Source of the DNA: Pseudorhodoferax aquiterrae
GTDB lineage: Bacteria > Pseudomonadota > Gammaproteobacteria > Burkholderiales > Burkholderiaceae_C
Reading direction: 5' to 3'
NCBI RefSeq assembly: GCF_014652235.1
Contig: NZ_BMYK01000032.1
Span: 1-58,750, forward strand
Length of the DNA stretch: 58,750 nt
In this document: in pieces, positions 8,094 to 15,760 of the stretch
How the letters are laid out: every line of letters begins with the position of its first letter
Numbering within the stretch: the first letter of the stretch is position 1
Notes under the pieces: generated by a model
What the model was told of the DNA's origin: nothing
The model's input: only the letters and a program-made list of their open reading frames with translations
Database searches by the model: none
Program-made: the position numbers and the translations under genes

Positions 8094-8624
8094 CAGCCAG
8101 CCCGACAAGCGCGCGGCCGATGCGCCCAGCAGCGAGAAGATCACGGCCGTGAGCACCGCGAAGATCGCGCCATAGGTCAGCATCTGCAGCGGCACCGAAC
8201 CGCGTTCCGCACTCACGAACTGCGGGAGGAAGGCCAGCACGAACAGGCCCGGCTTGGGGTTCAGCACATTGGACAGCAAGCCCGTGGAAAACACGCGCGG
8301 CAGGCTTTGCCGCGCCGCCGGCGTGAACGAGATGAGGTTGCGCGCGCGCAGCGCCTTGAAGCCCAGCCACAGCAGGTAGGCCGCACCGACGATCTTGATG
8401 GCCCAGAACGCCAGCGGCGAAGCCTGCAGGACCAGCGTGAGCCCCAGCGTGGCCGCCAGCGTGTGGACCATGATGCCGAGCCCGGCGCCGACCGAGGAGG
8501 CAATGGCCGCGGCGCGGCCCTGGCCCAGGCCACGGCTCAGCGCGAGGATGTTGTCGGGCCCGGGCGACAGCACCACGAGCAGCGTGGCGAGCAGGTAGGC
8601 GAACAGGATGTCGGTGGGGAACAT
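7995..8624 (-). CDS. LysE/RhtB-family amino-acid exporter
   Basis: The 209-residue inner-membrane protein has about six hydrophobic segments. It begins MFPTDILFAYLLATLLVVLS and has the family signature PGPDNILALSRGLGQG. LysE/RhtB proteins export amino acids or their derivatives by proton antiport; the substrate is not predictable. It ends inside the tail of the patatin frame on the other strand (convergent overlap of about 100 bp). A second, different LysE-family gene lies at 10019-10645. Confidence 0.9.
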   Translation of the reverse strand: MFPTDILFAYLLATLLVVLSPGPDNILALSRGLGQGRAAAIASSVGAGLGIMVHTLAATLGLTLVLQASPLAFWAIKIVGAAYLLWLGFKALRARNLISFTPAARQSLPRVFSTGLLSNVLNPKPGLFVLAFLPQFVSAERGSVPLQMLTYGAIFAVLTAVIFSLLGASAARLSGWLSRRPRATAWLNIGAGATFVVSGLSILALGNRR

Positions 8625-8636
8625 GGAACGTCTCCT

Positions 8637-8999
8637 TCAGGGTTTCTTGCGCCGCAGCTCCTGCAGCCGCTGCTGCAGCCAGGCGCGGCTGTCGACCGGC
8701 CCGGCGCCCGCGCAGCGCACGCGGTAGGGCTGGCCGCTCATGCTGCTTTCGGCGGCGGCCAGGCCGATGAAGTCGTCGGTGCTGCGGATGGCGTCGCGAT
8801 TTTCCAGGTAGTCGCGCTTCTTCTGCAGGTGCGCCACGGCCTCGTCCGCCGCATGCCAGCGGCCATTGCGCTGGAACTCGCAGCCCGAGGCCTGCAGCCC
8901 CGCGAGCAGCGCGTCGATCTCGGCCTGCACAGGCGCGGGCGGCGGCGCGGCCTGGGCCAATGCACAACAGCACGAAAGGACAGCGACCACGCCACGCAT
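8637..8999 (-). CDS. DUF5329 (YfeK-like) exported protein
   Basis: The 120-residue protein has a signal peptide (MRGVVAVLSCCCALAQA), then EIDALLAGLQASGCEFQRNG, HLQKKRDYLENR, IRSTDDFIGLAAAESSMSG and PYRVRC. The spaced Cys pair, the SSxSGxPYxVRC block and the size fit the DUF5329/YfeK family of small periplasmic proteins of unknown function. The start at 8999 gives a complete signal peptide. It lies between the LysE gene (12-bp gap) and a GNAT gene (1-bp gap) on the same strand, so it may be co-transcribed with them. Confidence 0.8.
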   Translation of the reverse strand: MRGVVAVLSCCCALAQAAPPPAPVQAEIDALLAGLQASGCEFQRNGRWHAADEAVAHLQKKRDYLENRDAIRSTDDFIGLAAAESSMSGQPYRVRCAGAGPVDSRAWLQQRLQELRRKKP

Positions 9000-9000
9000 T

Positions 9001-9507
9001 TCAGGACCTCGCCAAGGCGTATAGGCGCAGCGAACGGTCGCCGACCGGCACCATGCCCTGGAAGTGGAAACCCAGCGCGCCCAGCAGCTTGGTCGAGCGC
9101 AGGTTGGTCGGGGCCGTGATGGCCAGCAGCCGCGGCAGCTGCAACTCACGGAAGGCATGCCAGAGCACGGCCTGGGCGGCCTCGCGCGCATAGCCCAGGC
9201 CCTCGTGCTGCTGCAGCAGCGCAAAGCCGATGTCGGGCGCCGGCAGGGCCTCGCGCTGCACCAGGCCGCACAGGCCGAGCGCGGTGCCGTCGCCGCGGCG
9301 CTGCACCAGGTACATGCCGAAGCCATGCCTGGCATAGGGCGCGAGGATGTGGGCCGCGATGTGGGCCTGCGCCTCCTCGGGCGTGCGCACCCCGCGGTCG
9401 CCGATGTGGGCCAGCCAGCTCGGCTCGTTGAGCAGCTGCAGGTAGAAGGGCGCGTCGTCCAGCGTCAGGCGGCGCAGCGTGAGGCGCGGGGTCTCGGCGA
9501 CGTTCAT
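9001..9507 (-). CDS. GNAT-family N-acetyltransferase (RimJ/RimL type)
   Basis: The 168-residue protein begins with the usual RimL front (AETPRLTLRRLTLDDAPFYL) and has QHEGLGYAREAAQAVLWHAF, the acetyl-CoA loop region, and AITAPTNLRSTKLLGALGF, the NxxSxxLLxxLGF block. It probably acetylates a protein N-terminus or small amine. The ATG overlaps the stop of the upstream phosphoesterase (ATGA at 9504-9507), so the two are translationally coupled. Confidence 0.87.
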   Translation of the reverse strand: MNVAETPRLTLRRLTLDDAPFYLQLLNEPSWLAHIGDRGVRTPEEAQAHIAAHILAPYARHGFGMYLVQRRGDGTALGLCGLVQREALPAPDIGFALLQQHEGLGYAREAAQAVLWHAFRELQLPRLLAITAPTNLRSTKLLGALGFHFQGMVPVGDRSLRLYALARS

Positions 9508-9959
9508 GCGATGTCCTGGATGCGCGCCCTCACGTCGCCGCCATCCACCAGCAACTCGGCGACCGCGATCGGCAGCGTGAAGCGGCGCGGCCCGCAGCTG
9601 CCCGGGTTCACGTAGAGCACGCCGTCCTCGCGCGCGATGCGCGGCTTGTGCGAATGGCCCGTGACGACCACCTGCACGCCGGCGGCCGGATCCAGCCGCA
9701 GCTGGGCCAGGTCGTGCAGAACGCACAGGCGCAGGCCACCGATGTCGGCCACGCAGGTCTCGGGCAGGCGTTCGGCCCAGGCGCCGAAGTCGTTGTTGCC
9801 GCGCACGGCCGTCAGCGGCGCGATCGCGGCCAGCTGGTCGAGGATGGCGGGGTCGCAGATGTCGCCCGCATGCACGATGTGGTCGCTGCCGCGCAGGAAG
9901 GCCAGCGCCTCGGGGCGCAGCAGGCCATGGGTGTCGGAGAGCAGGCCGATGCGGAACAT
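9504..9959 (-). CDS. YfcE-type metallophosphoesterase
   Basis: The 151-residue protein carries the calcineurin-like metal motifs in order: SDTHG (Asp9, His11), HAGDICD (Asp33), RGNND (Asn55/Asn56), and GHSHKPR (His102, His104). The short length and motif spacing fit the YfcE/MJ0936 phosphodiesterase group, which hydrolyses phosphodiesters with two metal ions in the cytoplasm; the natural substrate is not known. Start 9959 is the first codon of the fold. The gene overlaps the downstream GNAT gene by 4 bp. Confidence 0.92.
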   Translation of the reverse strand: MFRIGLLSDTHGLLRPEALAFLRGSDHIVHAGDICDPAILDQLAAIAPLTAVRGNNDFGAWAERLPETCVADIGGLRLCVLHDLAQLRLDPAAGVQVVVTGHSHKPRIAREDGVLYVNPGSCGPRRFTLPIAVAELLVDGGDVRARIQDIA

Positions 9960-10018
9960 CGGCGCAGTATGCAGGAAGGCCGCCAGCGCGCCATCGGCGC
10001 ATGCCCTGGCTGGCAGCC

Positions 10019-10645
10019 TCAGACCGGCCGGCGCGCCAGCAGCGCCCAGACGCCCGCGGCCGACAGCAGCGCGCCACCGCCCAGGTGGAAGCGCCGCTGC
10101 GCGCGCGGCGAGGCCAGCAGCCGGCGCGCCGCGCCCGCGAACACCGCGTAGAGCGTGGCGTTCAGCGTGGCCAGCGCCACGAAGGTCGCGCCCAGCACCC
10201 ACAGCTGCGGCGCCACGGCAGCCTGCGCGTCGAGGAACTGCGGCAGGAAGGCCACGAAGAACACGATGCCCTTGGGGTTCAGCGCCGTCACCAGGTAGGT
10301 GTTGGCGAACAGCCGCCAGCGCGATTGCGGTGCGGCGGGCGCCGCCATCTCCGTGGCGGACACGCCGGCCCGCAGCAACTTCAGGCCCAGGTACAGCAGG
10401 TACAGCCCGCCGGCCAGCTTGACGGCCGTGAACCAGAACGCCGAGGCGGCCAGCAGCGTTCCCAGGCCCAGCAGCGAGACCACCAGCGCCGTCGAGTCGC
10501 CGAGCGCGACGGCCGCCACGAGCGGGACATTGGCGCGCCTGCCGTGCGCGACCGAATAGCTGATGACGGTCAGGATGGTCGGGCCCGGGATGACGAGCAG
10601 CACCGCGGACGCGCCGACGAAGGCGAGCCAGAGTTGGAGGGACAT
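10019..10645 (-). CDS. LysE-family amino-acid exporter
   Basis: The 208-residue membrane protein begins MSLQLWLAFVGASAVLLVIP with the family signature PGPTILTVISYSVAHGRRAN, and later FANTYLVTALNPKGIVFFVA. It has about six hydrophobic segments. It differs from the LysE gene at 7995-8624 and is not a recent duplicate by inspection. The substrate is unknown. It is followed upstream by a 348-bp gap that holds a nested inverted-repeat element. Confidence 0.9.
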   Translation of the reverse strand: MSLQLWLAFVGASAVLLVIPGPTILTVISYSVAHGRRANVPLVAAVALGDSTALVVSLLGLGTLLAASAFWFTAVKLAGGLYLLYLGLKLLRAGVSATEMAAPAAPQSRWRLFANTYLVTALNPKGIVFFVAFLPQFLDAQAAVAPQLWVLGATFVALATLNATLYAVFAGAARRLLASPRAQRRFHLGGGALLSAAGVWALLARRPV

Positions 10646-10723
10646 GGTGGCAGTGGCGGGGGGAGCGGGGGCCCGAGCTTATGCGCAGTCCGCCTGCGGC
10701 GCCACTCTTTGCCTTCCGCGCCG

Positions 10724-10997
10724 CTAGGAGCGTGGGCGGCAGAAATCCGGCCCCGCGTGCGGCCTGCAAGGGGGCGCAGGCGAGGCGCCGGACGAAGCGC
10801 AGGCTGGCCGCCTGCGCGAGGACGGCAACGACGCATGCGCCCCCTTGCAGGCCGCACCCTTCGGGCCGGGGCGATTGGCAGCGCCATCCTTCGTTGCCGG
10901 CTCGTTGTGTGGCAGGCCACACGGCCTCACCGGCGCCTCGGCTGGCACCGCCACTCGCCCCGGCGCGGGGCCGGATTTCTGCCGCCCACGCTCCTAG
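10724..10997. repeat. Nested inverted-repeat intergenic element
   Basis: A 274-bp element with perfect 34-bp outer arms (10724-10757 and 10964-10997, each starting or ending CTAGGAGCGTGGGCGGC) and perfect 22-bp inner arms (10757-10778 and 10836-10857, containing GGCCTGCAAGGGGG). No ORF of quality lies inside and no transposase is present. The right outer arm reaches over the stop codon (TAG 10994-10996) of the YCII-domain gene. The gap 10646-10993 holds nothing else I can support. It resembles repetitive extragenic palindromes or a miniature mobile element. Confidence 0.85.
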
Positions 10998-11431
10998 GCT
11001 GCGGACTGCTGCTGCGCGGCCACCTGCTCGCGCAGCCGCTCTTCCTGCGCCCGCAGCTCGGGCGTGAACGCCTCGCCGAAGTCCTCGGCATCGAACACCT
11101 GGCGGATCTCGAGCTCGGACTCGCCGGGCATGGGGTTGGGGCAGCGCTTGGCCCAATCGATCGCCTCCTGCAGCGAGGCGCACTGCCAGAGCCAGAAGCC
11201 GGCGATGAGCTCCTTGGTCTCGGCGAACGGGCCGTCGACCACCGTGCGCGCCGGCCCCGAGAAACGCACGCGCGCGCCGCGCGCACTCGGGTGCAGGCCC
11301 TCGCCGGCCTGCATCACGCCGGCCTGGACGAGTTCCTCGTTGTAGCGGCCCATCGCGGCCAGCAGCTCCGTGCTGGGCATGACGCCTGCTTCGCAGTCGG
11401 CCGTGGCCTTGACGATAACCATGAATCGCAT
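10994..11431 (-). CDS. YCII/DGPF-domain protein
   Basis: The 145-residue protein starts MRFMVIVKATADCEAGVMPS and contains VVDGPFAETKELIAGFWLWQ and EIRQVFDAEDFGEAFTPEL, characteristic of the DGPF/YCII domain proteins. The DGPF motif is at about 66-69. These small dimeric proteins are often paired with ECF sigma factors in Actinobacteria and Proteobacteria, but none is next to it here. AAGGAG precedes the ATG (11431), which fixes the start; the longer frame upstream has no ribosome site. Confidence 0.88.
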   Translation of the reverse strand: MRFMVIVKATADCEAGVMPSTELLAAMGRYNEELVQAGVMQAGEGLHPSARGARVRFSGPARTVVDGPFAETKELIAGFWLWQCASLQEAIDWAKRCPNPMPGESELEIRQVFDAEDFGEAFTPELRAQEERLREQVAAQQQSAA

Positions 11432-11543
11432 GTCGCTCTCCTTGTAGAGGGTGGAACAAAGTGTCTGGTACGCGCACGACGCGCGAGCCCGGCCGTTTTC
11501 GACATGGGTCGAACAGGCCGGCATTCGCCGGCCATTTCCGGCC

Positions 11544-11570
11544 TTGGCGCGGCGGGGGCCTGACTATGCT
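11544..11570 (+). promoter_or_regulatory. Possible promoter for a leaderless start at 11578
   Basis: TTGGCG (11544-11549) and TATGCT (11565-11570) are separated by 15 bp. The -10 ends 7 bp before the ATG at 11578, so transcription would start at or near the start codon. The 15-bp spacer is short and the match is partial. Confidence 0.35.
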
Positions 11571-11577
11571 TGCCGCC

Positions 11578-12327
11578 ATGCGCACCGGCACCATCTCCGT
11601 CGACAGCGTGCTCGCCCAGGCCCAGGCCAAGCTGGCCAGCAGCACGCAGCAGCCCACCTCCACCGACAAGGGTGCCGACACCGAGGCGCTCGGCAAGATC
11701 TCGCCGGTGCTGGCGCAGGTGCAGGAGCGCATTGCAGCGCAGGCGCAGACCGTGACGGCCTCGCTCTCGGCGCTGGGCAGCTTCAAGTCCGGCCTGGTCG
11801 ACCTGGGCACGGCGGCCAAGGGGCTGGGCGCCCTGTCGGCCGCGAGCCCACCCGAGGCGATCCAGGCAGCGCTGACCAAGCTGGTGACGGCCTACAACGC
11901 CACGCTGAAGGCCGGCGCGGCCGTGGGCGGCGACGCCGGTGTCGGCCGCACCGAGCGGGCCATGGACAAGGCCCTCGCCGCACTCGACACGCCGCGCGGC
12001 AACCTGGCGAAGCTGGGCATCGCCCGCCAGGCCGACGGCACATTGGCGCTGGACGGCGGCGCGCTGGGCAAGGCCGTCGCCGGCGGTGCAGCCGGCGTGG
12101 TGCAGGCCCTGGCGACCCTGGGCGACGGCCTTGCCGGCGCCAGCACCCAGGCGCTGGCCGACGAGGGCCGCTTGAGCGACTACCTGGCCCGCCTGGACAA
12201 ACGCGCGCAGGCGCTGAAGGACCAGCAGGCCGCCGTGCTGAGCACGGCGAACAAGCTCTCTGCCGTCAGCAGCGCCAGCAGCAGCCTGAGCGCCATGGCG
12301 CTGGCGGCCTACCGCAACGCCGGCTGA
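11578..12327 (+). CDS. FliD-like cytoplasmic or exported fragment protein of unknown function
   Basis: The 249-residue protein has no signal peptide and is Ala-rich. Two stretches recall flagellar cap protein FliD: TASLSALGSFKSGLVDLGTA (FliD N-terminal coil) and LGIARQADGTLALDGGALGK followed by GVVQALATLGDGLA (FliD C-terminal domain). It lacks the variable middle of a real FliD and there are no flagellar genes nearby, so it is not a functional cap protein by itself. Function unknown. An in-frame ATG at 11566 is an alternative start, preceded by GGCGGGGG. It converges with the DUF799 gene with a 3-bp gap. Confidence 0.7.
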   Translation: MRTGTISVDSVLAQAQAKLASSTQQPTSTDKGADTEALGKISPVLAQVQERIAAQAQTVTASLSALGSFKSGLVDLGTAAKGLGALSAASPPEAIQAALTKLVTAYNATLKAGAAVGGDAGVGRTERAMDKALAALDTPRGNLAKLGIARQADGTLALDGGALGKAVAGGAAGVVQALATLGDGLAGASTQALADEGRLSDYLARLDKRAQALKDQQAAVLSTANKLSAVSSASSSLSAMALAAYRNAG

Positions 12328-12330
12328 GCA

Positions 12331-12999
12331 TCAGCGCGCGTTGCCGGGCACCTGCCCGTACAGCGGCGAGCGCGGACCCGGCAGCACGCCGTCCAGCCTG
12401 GGCGCGCCCAGCAGGCGCTGGCCTGCGATGCCGGCGTAGTTGTAGGCCGCGTCGGTGCTGGTGTTGACGATCTGGTGCACGATGGCCGTGACCAGCATGC
12501 CGATGAGCCCGCCCTGCGACTGCTGTTGCTCGGCCGACGAGGCCGTGGCCTTGCCGGCCCACAGCTGCGCGCCTGTGCGCAGGTCGACGATGCGGGCTTC
12601 GGCCGTCACGCGCGTGTCGCTGGCCACCAGCTGGTAGCTCGTGCCGTACTGCGTGATCCGGATGTAGACCGCGGCATCGGCGCCGAAGAACTCGCGCAGC
12701 TTGGCCGGCGCGATGGCCTGGGCGTCCTGCGCGGTCTGCACGCCATTCTGGTGGAAGGTCTCGTCCACGAGCGCCACCGGCAGCACGTAGTAGCCGGCCT
12801 CGGCCAGCGGCAGCGTGGTGTGCGACCACAGGGCCGCCGTAGCCTTGACCTCGGGCGAATCGTTGAGCGGCGGCAGCACCAGCAGCGTGGCCGGCTTGGC
12901 CTGCTGGAAAGCGCTGTAGTCGTAGGGCGCGCGCTGCGTGGCGCAACCGCTCAGCAGCAGCGCGGCCGCGGCGGCCAGGGTGGCCAGACGGAGCTTCAT
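12331..12999 (-). CDS. DUF799/GNA1162-type lipoprotein
   Basis: The 222-residue protein has a lipoprotein signal ending LLLSGC (Cys19) and then PYDYSAFQQAKPATLLVLPP, LNDSPEVKATAALWSHTTLP and YVLPVALVDETFHQNGVQTA, the hallmark sequence of DUF799, which includes neisserial antigen GNA1162. The fold has a role in outer-membrane complexes but no proven activity. It is the third gene of the operon CsgG-like, DUF4810, DUF799. Confidence 0.92.
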   Translation of the reverse strand: MKLRLATLAAAAALLLSGCATQRAPYDYSAFQQAKPATLLVLPPLNDSPEVKATAALWSHTTLPLAEAGYYVLPVALVDETFHQNGVQTAQDAQAIAPAKLREFFGADAAVYIRITQYGTSYQLVASDTRVTAEARIVDLRTGAQLWAGKATASSAEQQQSQGGLIGMLVTAIVHQIVNTSTDAAYNYAGIAGQRLLGAPRLDGVLPGPRSPLYGQVPGNAR

Positions 13000-13379
13000 G
13001 ACGGATTGGCGGAAACGGGCTGGGCGGCGGCACCGCCATCCAGCCGCTTGAGCAGCTGGTCCATGTAGGGCGCGGACTCGGGGAAGGCCAGCTTCTCGGC
13101 CTGCCAGCTCGCGCGGGCCTGCTCGGCCGCGCCGACGGACAGCTGCAGCATGCCCAGATGCGCACGGAAGCCCGGCGGCAGCGCGGCGCCTGCGGCGCGC
13201 GCCTTCTCGGCATGGGCCTGCATGGCCTGGATCTGCGCATTCGGGTCGGCGCCCGAGCGCTGCAGCACCTCGTACTGCTGGCGCGGGAAGCCCTCCCAGG
13301 AGTACAGCGGCTTGTTCGGCGCAGCACAGGCCGACAGCAGCAATGCGCCGGCCAGCGGCGCGAGCGTGGCGAGGTTCAC
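12996..13379 (-). CDS. DUF4810 lipoprotein
   Basis: The 127-residue protein begins with GTG, overlapping the stop of the upstream CsgG-like gene (GTGA at 13376-13379). It has a short lipoprotein signal ending LLLSAC (Cys18), then LYSWEGFPRQQYEVLQRSGA, FRAHLGMLQLSVGAAEQARA and KLAFPESAPYMDQLLKRLDG, as in DUF4810 proteins. The TPR-like spacing of the C-terminal half suggests helical pairs. It overlaps the DUF799 start by 4 bp. Function unknown, but it always accompanies the other two lipoproteins in neisserial and related genomes. Confidence 0.87.
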   Translation of the reverse strand: MNLATLAPLAGALLLSACAAPNKPLYSWEGFPRQQYEVLQRSGADPNAQIQAMQAHAEKARAAGAALPPGFRAHLGMLQLSVGAAEQARASWQAEKLAFPESAPYMDQLLKRLDGGAAAQPVSANPS

Positions 13380-14050
13380 TTGCGCTCCTGGCCCCAGCGG
13401 CCGGCGTCGCGACCGGCCACCAGCGCATCCACGGCCTCGCGCATGGCCAGGTCGAGCACCTTGCCGTTCAGCGTGGCGTCGTAGCCGGCGGTGCCGCCGA
13501 AGCCCAGCACCTCGCGGTTGGACAGTGCGTACTCGCCGGCGCCGCCGGCCGAGAACACCACCTCGGAGGTCAGCGTGTTGACCACGTTGAGCGTGATCTT
13601 GGCGTAGGCCACCTGCTCCTTGCCACGGCCCAGGATGCCGAACAGCTGCCGGTCGCCCACGTCCTTGCGGCCGAACTCGGTGATGTCGCCCGTCACCACA
13701 TAGGAGGCGCCGCGCAGCTGCTGCGCCTGGCCCTGCAGCTTGGCTTCCTGGGCGGCCTCGGCCATGTTGTCGCGGTCCAGTACCGAGAAGCGCTGCGACT
13801 GCTGCAGATGCGCGATGAGCACGGTCTTGGCCTGGCTGCCCAGGCGGTCCACGCCGTCGGAGAACACGCCGCGCATGAAGCTGGAGCGGTTGTCGAACTT
13901 GCCGACCGCGATCGGCAGGCGTGGGCCGTTGTAGGGCGTGGCGGCGGAGGCCACCTGGGCCACCTGCACGGTGCGCGAACTTTCGGTGGCACAGCCCACC
14001 AAGGCCAGCGTGGCCACAGCAGCCATCGAAACGGCCAGACGTCGTTGCAT
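13376..14050 (-). CDS. CsgG/HfaB-family lipoprotein
   Basis: The 224-residue protein has a lipoprotein signal ending LALVGC (Cys20), followed by the CsgG core: IAVGKFDNRSSFMRGVFSDG, LQQSQRFSVLDRDNMAEAAQ, SYVVTGDITEFGRKDVGDRQ. It is close to CsgG/HfaB in length, the outer-membrane channel for curli or holdfast export. No curli genes accompany it, so in this context it more likely forms an envelope complex with the DUF4810 and DUF799 lipoproteins. GGAG precedes ATG 14050. Confidence 0.9.
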   Translation of the reverse strand: MQRRLAVSMAAVATLALVGCATESSRTVQVAQVASAATPYNGPRLPIAVGKFDNRSSFMRGVFSDGVDRLGSQAKTVLIAHLQQSQRFSVLDRDNMAEAAQEAKLQGQAQQLRGASYVVTGDITEFGRKDVGDRQLFGILGRGKEQVAYAKITLNVVNTLTSEVVFSAGGAGEYALSNREVLGFGGTAGYDATLNGKVLDLAMREAVDALVAGRDAGRWGQERK

Positions 14051-14184
14051 GGAAAAGCTCCGGTTCAAGAAGACAGACCCCAGCCGCGGAACGGCGGGGC
14101 AGGAAATTGTAGACAGGGCAATCTTGTCGAGCGCTTGAATGCAATGTGTCGCCGGACAGGCGGCGTCCCGGGGCCGCCGGACGC

Positions 14185-14808
14185 TCAATCGACCAACGCG
14201 ATACGGCGCCGGATGCGTTGCGCCGCCTCGGCATCGCCTGCCGACTCGGCCCCGCGCAACTGGGCGCCGAGCCAGGCCAGCAGTGGCCGGCGCCAGCCCT
14301 GGCCCGAAGCGGCCTGCACGGCCGCCGCGACGTCGGCCGGAGCGGCATGGCCCTGGCGCAGCAGCACCGCCGTGCCGACCAGCCGCGCCAATGGATCCTG
14401 CGGCTCGGCCCCGAGCGAACCGCCCATGGCCACCGCGCGGTGCTGCGCCGGCAGCAGGTCGATCTGCGCTGGCAGGACCGTGCCGTACAGGAAAGCCGCG
14501 TAGGCCTGCTCCGCCGGCGCGGCATCCGCCGCCAGCGCACCGTAGGCCGGGCAGCCGTCCAGGTCCAGGCTGGCCACGCGCGCGGCACAGAGGACGATCT
14601 CGGCCCGGGCCAGCAGCGCCGGCTGGCCGGTGCGCGCGATCTCGCTGCGGGCGCGCGCCATCTCGGCCTCGGCCACGCGCGTCTCGCCGTTCAAGGTGGC
14701 AGCCACGGCGGCCTGCAGCGCGCCATGGGCGTTGGCTTGCCAGTCGGGCACGGGCGGGCGCGACGCGCAACCCGCCAGCAGCAGCACGGCCAGCAGCGCG
14801 CCTCTCAT
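14185..14808 (-). CDS. Lipoprotein of unknown function in second MCE operon
   Basis: The 207-residue protein has a short lipoprotein signal ending LLLAGC (Cys14) and is Ala-rich and mostly helical. It contains ETRVAEAEMARARSEIARTG and AEIVLCAARVASLDLDGCPA, and no DUF330 features. I do not recognise a family. Its ATG overlaps the stop of the upstream MCE gene (ATGA at 14805-14808), so it most likely serves the same system, in the position the auxiliary lipoprotein occupies in the first MCE operon. Confidence 0.75.
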   Translation of the reverse strand: MRGALLAVLLLAGCASRPPVPDWQANAHGALQAAVAATLNGETRVAEAEMARARSEIARTGQPALLARAEIVLCAARVASLDLDGCPAYGALAADAAPAEQAYAAFLYGTVLPAQIDLLPAQHRAVAMGGSLGAEPQDPLARLVGTAVLLRQGHAAPADVAAAVQAASGQGWRRPLLAWLGAQLRGAESAGDAEAAQRIRRRIALVD

Positions 14809-15758
14809 GGCAGCTTGATCTCCGTGTCGCGCGCGAACGGCCATTTGCGGTTGACCTCGCCCAGCAGCGCGTCGACCCGGCGCAGGCTGCGCTCGACTTC
14901 GGCGCGCAACGGCGCCAGGTCGGCCGTGGCCGCACGCGCGTTGGCGCCCACGGCCTGGGCCTCGACCAGCACCGCGTCGAGCTGCCGCAGGCTCGCGCGT
15001 GCATCGGTCAGCAAGGCATTGACCTGGCGCAGCATGGCCTGCGCGTCGTCCACCACCCCCATCTGGCCGAACAGGCGCCGGTCGGCGTTGCCCACCAGTT
15101 GGTCGGTGCGGCCCAGCAGCGCATTGGCGCGGTCCAGCGTGGCGAGCAGCTTTTTCGCGTTGTCTTCACCGCCCAGCGCGGCGCCCAACACGCCGTAGCG
15201 GCCGTTCAGCCCGTCGCTGAGCCGGCGCAGGTTGGCCAGGCCGGCGTCGACGTGGCCGCCCTCCTGCGTCATGCGTTCCAGGTTGCCGACCAGCGCCTGC
15301 ATGGTGGCCACCAGGCGCGGGATCTCGGCGCTCACGTCGCCGCGCAGCACGGGCCGCTCGGCCCCCGGCGGCAGCGGTGGATCGGTCAGCACGCCGGTGA
15401 AGGCGCGCAGCCGCGCCTCGCCCACCAGGCCGCGCTCCAGCGTGTAGATGCTGGTGCTGCGCAGCCAGCCCACGTCCTTGGACGCCACAGCCACGACGAT
15501 GCGCACCTTGGCATCCTCGGCCAGCTCGATGCGGCGCACGCGACCCACCGGGAAGCCGGCGAAGGTCAGGTCCATGCCCACGCTCACGCCCTCGGAGTCG
15601 TCCGCCAGCAAGCGCAGCTCCTGCGTCTCCTCGAACACGCCGCGCGCATAAAGCAGGTAGGCCACGGCACCGCACAGCAGCACCAGCACCAGGGCCAGCA
15701 GCACGCCGGCCTTGAAGCCCACGTGGCGCGGCGGCGGAGCCTCTTGCAAACCGTCCAT
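14805..15758 (-). CDS. MlaD-family MCE protein, second copy
   Basis: The 317-residue protein has one N-terminal membrane helix (about 18-38), then an MCE domain with LRLLADDSEGVSVGMDLTFA and GFPVGRVRRIELAEDAKV, and a long helical tail (QEGGHVDAGLANLRRLSDGL onwards). It is divergent from the copy at 1737-2741 but shows the same one-helix, MCE, coiled-tail plan. It follows a hydrophobic permease-like gene with a 2-bp gap and overlaps the downstream lipoprotein gene. Confidence 0.9.
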   Translation of the reverse strand: MDGLQEAPPPRHVGFKAGVLLALVLVLLCGAVAYLLYARGVFEETQELRLLADDSEGVSVGMDLTFAGFPVGRVRRIELAEDAKVRIVVAVASKDVGWLRSTSIYTLERGLVGEARLRAFTGVLTDPPLPPGAERPVLRGDVSAEIPRLVATMQALVGNLERMTQEGGHVDAGLANLRRLSDGLNGRYGVLGAALGGEDNAKKLLATLDRANALLGRTDQLVGNADRRLFGQMGVVDDAQAMLRQVNALLTDARASLRQLDAVLVEAQAVGANARAATADLAPLRAEVERSLRRVDALLGEVNRKWPFARDTEIKLP

Positions 15759-15760
15759 GG

